Below are positions 57,750 through 64,000 of a DNA stretch of 64,000 bases, in pieces (the stretch's first letter is position 1; each line of letters starts with the position of its first letter). Under the pieces are notes generated by a model that worked only from the letters and a program-made list of their open reading frames with translations, had not been told where the DNA came from and ran no database searches. Source of the stretch: Nannobrachium achirus (taxonomy: Eukaryota; Chordata; Actinopteri; Myctophiformes; Myctophidae); contig OY997659.1 in assembly GCA_963921795.1 (NCBI GenBank), forward strand, positions 25,025,649 to 25,089,648. The letters are read 5' to 3'. The translations under genes and the position numbers were made by a program.

Positions 57750-58913
57750 CTGTAACTCGTCTGAGTGATGGAATAAAGGCACAATAGACACTGATTGACT
57801 GTCATTACATTTGTAGAGATCAAGCCCACGGTGAGACAAGCAGTCCTTTCTCACCGTTCTCAAAGAGAGATGGAATAGTGGAGATATATTTAGTAAAAAT
57901 GGGGGACAAGAGAGAACAAATCATGAGCACATATACAGTAAGTTATGTAAAGTTTCATGAATCAAAGACTCATCTTCAAAGTGCTGTCCCATTCCTTTAA
58001 CCCATTTAGGCCTAACCTATAGAATAGGGCTAAATCAGAAATTAGCCTACAAAACAAATATGTTGCTACATACTGTGTACATGTACTGTAAGCCCCTCCC
58101 AAACAGCAAAATGTGTTCCCGGCCTGAATTAAGAGTCCTTGCAGCCTCTCTCAAGACTTAGCAGGTGATGTCAATTAAGTCTCTGTGGGTTCAGGGCTTA
58201 GTTTAGAGTTGATAGGGTTGTAGGTGAAGTACCCATATACAACAATTCACCAAACTAATCAATTTGATATAATTGCAGAATGCGTGCTACCCCGCCAACC
58301 GGCTGTGTCAGTATGCTGTCCTGTGGGCTGTGTCTATTTATAGGGGGTTTTTAATATGCACCATCAGGCCTGAAATGGCAGAATAATGTTAGGTCCAGGG
58401 AATAATTAAACTCTATTTGGCAAAATTCTGAAAACCTATAGGGAGAGTTGAGGTTTAAGGACGATAATTAAGTGACAGAGTGTGGGTAAGACAACGGTGG
58501 AGAGCAACGCGACAGACCCATGGACAGACAGCCCGGGCGAGAGCTTGCGTAATGTTGAGTGGGGTACTGTACTATACTGTATGTACGGTGCAGTATTGAT
58601 CCAGGTTAACCCCGCCGGGACCTAGACGCCTATGGCAGGCAGGCTCAGCCTCCCAACTGTAATACCGCGTGGTTGGCAGATTAAAGGATGAGACCTGAGG
58701 GAGCCGCCGTACGACTCAATGTACAGACAGCACTGTGGCAGCAGCTCACACACCACCATGAGGAAGGAGCAGCCAGCAACGGAGCCACATTGATTTACAC
58801 CGCAGTATGAGCTGGTACCCACCTGACAGTAGAGCCCTTAGCATATAGAGCTGGCCTTTTAATGTGAGTGTTCCATGGTGAGAGAGACTGTAAAGTTAGT
58901 GAGTGACAGATGG

Positions 58914-59017
<104 letters not shown>

Positions 59018-59299
59018 ATGTGTGCGTGCGTGTGTGCGTGCATACAGACAGTATCATCCTATCTCTGTGCGTGTGTGGGTACATGCACATTTGCATGCAC
59101 GCACGTGTGTGTACTGGAGTGTGTGTGTGGTGCATGTGTGTGGCCCTGTGCCATCGCTGTGTCAGTGACTGCATGTGTAACAGAGTGCTGACGGAATGGA
59201 GTGCCTAGTGGTGGAGACTCAGGGGGACCCCCTCGTCTCTGTGGTAGCAGCAGGCTGCTACTTGCTGTTTTGATGTGCACAGGACAGGACAGTGTTAGA

Positions 59300-59842
59300 C
59301 TCTGTTTCTCAAACTTTCAAATTTCAAGGTCTCCCCTTAAAGGAGTAGTTCACCCCCAAAATGACTTTTTTTCTATTGATTGATTACTCACGCCATTGAG
59401 ACTTGAGTTCAATAATATTTTTTTGTATTTGTCTCATTCCTAAGACAATAATTAGATTACAATAAATGTACCCCCATTGATTCCGGATGGGGACCCGAAT
59501 GCATTTGGGTCCCCATCCGGAGCATTCGGGTCCCCATCCGGAATCAATGGGGGAACATTTACTATAATAACATTTTTGTCTTAGGAATGTGACAAACACA
59601 AAAATAGTGATTTTTGATTGAAAATTGATTGAACTCAAGTCTCCATGGCGTGAGTAATCAATAGAAAAAAAAGTCATTTTGGTGGTGAACTACTCCTTTA
59701 ACTCTGACAGTGTACAAAATGTTTTTCTTTTCTTTTTTTTTCTTCTTCATTTGTACACTGTCAGAGTTACAGACTTGTGGGTCAATTTAGACCCCCATAA
59801 AGGAACACACAGAGTCCCTGGAATCCACTTTGAGAACCACTG
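59300..59842. mobile_element. hAT MITE interrupted by a TTAA MITE
   Basis: Left part TTTCTCAAACTTTCAAATTT and right terminus TTTGAGAACCACTG belong to the family at 54944-55038. The 8-bp flanks agree at about 5 of 8. The insertion at 59341-59697 splits it. Confidence 0.7.
59341..59697. mobile_element. TTAA-flanked MITE with about 75-bp inverted repeats
   Basis: Both ends start AGGAGTAGTTCACC and stay nearly identical for about 75 bp (to ACTTGAGTTCAAT). It is flanked by TTAA at 59337-59340 and 59698-59701, the target of piggyBac-type elements. The centre has a further GGTCCCCATCCGGA inverted repeat. Resembles the Angel-like fish MITEs, from memory only. Confidence 0.85.
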
Positions 59843-60545
59843 CTGTAGGACACGATTCCGCAAGTCCTCTGGAATTTTCCTTCCTTTAGTTTATCTATTT
59901 TGTTCTGGTCTCAAACTCGAGAGATAGCTGCTAATGTGCAGATGTTCATGATAATTGATTGTAAGTTGGCTTAGTTGCCACCTTGAATGGTTACGTAAAA
60001 TCGTTACCAAATGATGTTTTTGCAAAGTGTATTTTTGTGTCAGGCACAATTACAAAATGATGGAATGAAGCTTTGTGTTACATAAGCCATGCACATTGTT
60101 AGATCAGTGACTTTTGCTGTGGTATCGTGGACTATAGTGGCAGATCTTTCCTTTTTGCAGTGTTTGTTATCTCTGTCACACACTGGGATTTCTATCTGAT
60201 TTTAAAGATTGGACCATCATTTCTAGAGTGCAAATTGTTATTTATTTTTTTTTGTTTACCTTCCCAGTCACATACTGTGCTCTAGCAGAGTGGCTCCCAC
60301 ATTGTGTGCCTTGGGAGTTTGCACACATTAACATGAAATATACAACTATGCAAAACATTTGTATTATATTTACTACTATCAGTGTGAGTCTTGTCCCAAT
60401 ACAGAGGCAAATTCTATTCCCCCAGTTTCTGAAGTTTGACTTAAACAGCTTCCTTGCAAAGTCCAGTCACAGTTGGGTGCGCCTCTCTGCTAGGGTGCAC
60501 AATGTGAGGGTGCGGAGAGCCTCTGTGTATCCTGAGTATCTCCGG

Positions 60546-60868
60546 CCAATACAAACCCATAGTAACTCAAACTCCATTTTAACCATGATAGACACCCAAC
60601 CTTTTTTTCTGGTGACTCCTGACACCCTCTGAATACGTGAGCAGGCTGTTTTTTTCAATTACTTTTTTCATTTATTTTTAATTATTTTGGGGAAAAAACA
60701 AAAACAAACAAAAAACAATAAAATAATAAAATAATTATTAAAAATAAATGAAAAAGGTTATCGGAAAAAACACGGCCTGCTCACGTATTTGGAGGGGGTC
60801 AGGAGTCACCAGAAAAAAGGATGTACTTTTTAATTGAATCTATAATGGTTAAAATGGAGTTTGTATAG
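60546..60868. mobile_element. Long foldback element
   Basis: The left arm about 60546-60690 (CTGGTGACTCCTGACACCCT, then ACGTGAGCAGGC) is inverted at about 60725-60868 (GCCTGCTCACGT, then GTCAGGAGTCACCAG). The arms are about 140 bp, the loop is A-rich, and there is no coding capacity. Confidence 0.75.
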
Positions 60869-60997
60869 GAAGGGGGCAAATGGGGGAAAATGAATATCAA
60901 ATATCTAAATACTGAATCAAGCAATTCAAAAATTGTCATGGGTGTTCCCAAAAGCCTGATTAGATGATAAAATGTGAGAAAAAGACAATATCCCTTT

Positions 60998-61165
60998 AAA
61001 CACTTTCAACCTGGCATCCCTATTTTGGGCATGTCATTATAGGCAGTTATTTTGTATTTCTTTCTTTAAAACGTTTTCAAATACAGCAACAATAGAAGCT
61101 CTACATGCTCACAACGTGTCGCGACGCAACGCATTGTGAGCTTGTAGATCTACTGCTTTTGCTAC
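60998..61165. repeat. AACCTGGCATCC element with intact palindrome
   Basis: TTAAACACTTTCAACCTGGC, CCCTATTTTGGGCATGTCAT and ATAGG are followed by the dispersed palindrome at 61091-61161 (CTACATGCTCACAACGTGTC, then GCGACGCAACGCATTGTGAG). Related copies are at 33785 and 63475. Confidence 0.75.
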
Positions 61166-62265
61166 GTATACAGGTGTGCATTGAGATTTTTACTTTCCTT
61201 TGGTATGCCTTGGGCACAAAAAGAAAAGCGCTGCTCTAGCATTTGACCTGTTGTCTCGGCTATAGCCTACTCATAGTCACTGTTCACTCTCTGTCCCAGC
61301 CGTGTTTCACAGAGAACATGACTGAGACCAACCTCCCTTGATGAGGTCGGTCATAGCCAGATGGTTCTGCTACTGTAGTCATAACTATTTATGAAGCTCT
61401 CTTCTGCACAGTAAGCATACTGTACTAGCAGATCAGATTGGAAGTACAACATGACAGGTATAAGCAATAGCTACACTTGGATAGTAAGTGGGAGTGACAA
61501 GAGTGGCAGAGAGAATGATTCACACACTGAATGCAAATGTACAGATTTGTCACAGAATGTGTGTGATTTTATGTTTAACATCCTCCTGGTGTGTCAAGTA
61601 CCTATGTACGTTCTTGCAAACAGCTGTCATTCAAACAGGTTCTGCTAAGAGGCAAATTACAAAAAATACTAATTTCATTTGTTGGGGAAGTTTATTATAA
61701 TTGTTTTACCCTGTGGCTTGTGAGCAGTGAGCACTGACTGAAATTAGATTATCACACCTGAGTAAGAATTGCAATTAATGTGACATCCGCAGTGGTATGC
61801 AGCTTGCTTTCTGCATATTCAAATACTGCGCAAATGTAACGCCCAAAGGACTTAAACTGCTCGCGTTTGGTGATATAGCTCTGGGCTTATACACATACAG
61901 GAGAATTATCTTTAATCATCTATAATAATTAAGGGCTGTTGATCTGACTCAGGACAAACATTATGCAAACCATCCCTCCTCGGACCATGTGCATGTCAAA
62001 TGCAAACGGCATGCTTTGCTCGAGTCAGTGAAATCAGTCAATCTACTTGTGTATCTCTGCATCGCCAACAGGCCGGTAAATCGCAGTCCATGTCGAATGC
62101 AACAAGAACAAAAAAAAAGCTTTGCTTATTTACATCCCACTATTGAATGTTGACAGTAGGGCACAGTCGGTATCTCAACAGGACGCACAGTCGATAGCGG
62201 CATATGTCTTCGTGGCTCTCTTTCTGCGTGTGTCTGCCTCTTTGCCACAGTCACGGTGAATGGTA

Positions 62266-62267
<2 letters not shown>

Positions 62268-62298
<31 letters not shown>
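62268..62298. repeat. (TG)n microsatellite (short)
   Basis: About 15 TG units followed by a G-rich stretch. Confidence 0.95.
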
Positions 62299-62299
<1 letters not shown>

Positions 62300-62916
62300 G
62301 GGGGAGGGGGGTTAAGCCTGTTGAATTCTGATGAGCTTTCTACATGTACTGTACGCTGAGGTCCAGGAGGGGGAAGGGAGTCAGACACCTGAGCACCATA
62401 CATTCAGAGATATACATGATGGTTTAACTGCAGCATAAAGTGTCAGCTGGCTTCACTGTGTTATTGAATGAAATATACAATAAGGGACCAAAAAAAGACG
62501 AAAGAGCTTGTGAGAATGCCATATTCTGGCTAAGGGGTGATGGGCAATTGATTTGAAATGAATGCAAATTAAGAACGAATAGAGATCATTTATGCAATAT
62601 AAACGTGACGGAAATTGTTAATGTCGACAATGGCTAGTAGCATGAAAATATTAGCTGTAATAATTAGAATTTTCAAAACCAATAGTATCTGCTCTGTATT
62701 TTCTCATCTGCAAATAGCATATGTTTCTTTTGCCTATACATTTTATAATTTTTTTGTGTCTGACTGTGTTTAAATTAACACATGGGTCTGTTTAATTGTT
62801 GTTAATTATCTCAGTTTTGGCGTTTAAACCTTGGCAGGCTTATAGTAATGCTGTGAACCAGGTAATGAGGCAATGACACTGAGCTCTTTTAGTGTCGTCA
62901 CTTTGTCTCTCTTAAC

Positions 62917-63245
62917 CAGTGGTCCTCAAAGTGCCCCCCACCCGCAGCGCTCCCTGGGGGGGGGGGTCCTCAGCAACAGTAGTTAATACAGCATCACAAT
63001 CATGTTAACCACTATCCATTTATACGTAGGCTATACAAAAATAGCACGTCTACAAGCTTGTAGAGTGTCATTTTTGTGCCATGCTGCCAACTTATATGCA
63101 TTTCTATTCTTGAAAAATGTGGAAGAATATCAACAATTTAGATTTTATTTTTTTACATACCGGTATATCTTCTCATCCGGCTGATCCCTGGCCCAAATTA
63201 CATAAATCTGTTTGTGGTCCTTGGCACGATAACGTTAGAGAACAC
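62917..63245. mobile_element. Probable hAT-like element carrying the motif
   Basis: Starts CAGTGGTCCTCAAAGTGC and contains a shortened palindrome at 63037-63076 (AAAATAGCACGTCTACAAGC, then TTGTAGA). The right end near GAGAACACTT is uncertain. Confidence 0.45.
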
Positions 63246-63274
63246 TTCCCTTTTAAACCACTTAAACCATACAC

Positions 63275-63410
63275 CAGGGGTCTTCAACATTTCAGGCCAG
63301 GGACCCCCAAACTGATGGGGAGATGGAGCAGGGACCTTGGGGGGCGGTGGGTTCATATATGTACTAGTGAGGAGCCCCCACCAGGAGGACGTAGATGTCG
63401 CTGCTAAACC
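63275..63410. mobile_element. hAT-like fragment
   Basis: Starts CAGGGGTCTTCAACATTTCA, then GGGACCCCCAAACTGATGGG, a widespread fish terminus type. The right end was not found. Confidence 0.45.
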
Positions 63411-63474
63411 TACAGAATTTGCAGTGTAGTGTATGTGACATGAGACGATACAGAAGCATACAAGACTCTCTCTT

Positions 63475-63620
63475 ACCCACTTTTAACCTGGCATCCATAT
63501 TTTGGGAATGTCGTTAGGTTTTATTGGAATTATAATTATTATTTTCAAAACACATTGCGATGTGATGCATTGTGAGCTTGTAGATCAGTTATTTTCGCAA
63601 TTTTTGAAATGGGGCTTTAA
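63475..63620. repeat. AACCTGGCATCC element with palindrome
   Basis: TTTTAACCTGGCATCCATAT, then the motif at 63541-63600 (GCATTGTGAGCTTGTAGATC, then AGTTATTTTCGC). It ends AAGTGTTTAA, the inverse of the TTAAACACTT start of the copy at 60998. Confidence 0.7.
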
Positions 63621-64000
63621 GTGTTTAATCCAGTAACACAAAGCACAGTGGGAACGCTGCCAGACTTTGGAAAGAGTAGACAGACGTTTTCTCACAAGTA
63701 CGGTAGGCTCTCCTGAATATTGTTGACTTGTGGCTTCCTCTTAGAGATTTCAGAGCATTTAGGTGCTTAAGAGCTTAAGGGACAAAGCTGGAAATTCAGA
63801 TTAGACTTGTCTCTGACTATTAGACCAACCCACACTGACTGACCCATATACTGTACCACCAGTCCTTTAAAACGGCTCAGACAGTCCTACCTGGTGGTGA
63901 ACCACAATGTGTTTATTTGCTAAGTGCAGACAATAAATGCACAGGGATTCCTACTAGGGTTAATAATGGTGATATATAATATGAAATATGTGACAAGTGA

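Overview
The window is vertebrate nuclear DNA, almost certainly from a ray-finned (teleost-type) fish. It has spliced genes with short exons, very long (CA)n/(TG)n tracts, many small fish-type DNA transposons (hAT, Harbinger-like and TTAA-flanked MITEs), fish LINE fragments and a tRNA-derived SINE. All gene models below were built by hand from splice sites, reading phase and remembered vertebrate homologues. No search was run.

Layout. Positions 1-6445 hold no convincing gene. They are repeat-rich and include a complete 1.18-kb non-autonomous hAT element with perfect 8-bp target duplications. Positions 6446-11206 (+) are glb1l, a 16-exon beta-galactosidase-family gene (657 codons). Positions 19193-11822 (-) are ankzf1, with 15 coding exons (771 codons) for the ribosome quality-control peptidyl-tRNA hydrolase. 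The two genes are tail to tail, as in human 2q35. A tRNA-Lys(UUU) gene lies at 20198-20270. Two six-cysteine astacin metalloproteases (hatching-enzyme/nephrosin-like) follow head to tail, at 20760-22766 and 24310-26538. Positions 28950-36968 (+) are tra2b, with 8 coding exons plus a candidate autoregulatory poison exon near 29700. Positions 40685-42114 are the first two coding exons of igf2bp2. Everything after 42115 looks like its very large intron 2, which is still open at the window end. tra2b next to igf2bp2 matches human 3q27, so two blocks that are separate in human are joined here.

The genes do not form an operon-like system. GLB1L is a secretory-route glycosidase, ANKZF1 releases stalled nascent chains from 60S ribosomes, the astacins are secreted proteases, TRA2B is an SR-like splicing regulator, and IGF2BP2 is an mRNA-binding protein.

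The most unusual structure is a dispersed palindromic motif (arm core GATCTACAAGCTCACAACG). It recurs at about a dozen loci in 64 kb, inside several unrelated transposon families, as full hairpins, half sites and one 45-bp tandem array. Other notable points are a copy of the second astacin gene's promoter and first 12 codons inside its own intron 7, two GC-AG introns, an L1 inserted exactly at a Harbinger-like element's edge, and a TTAA-flanked MITE inside a hAT MITE whose empty-site relative is also in the window.
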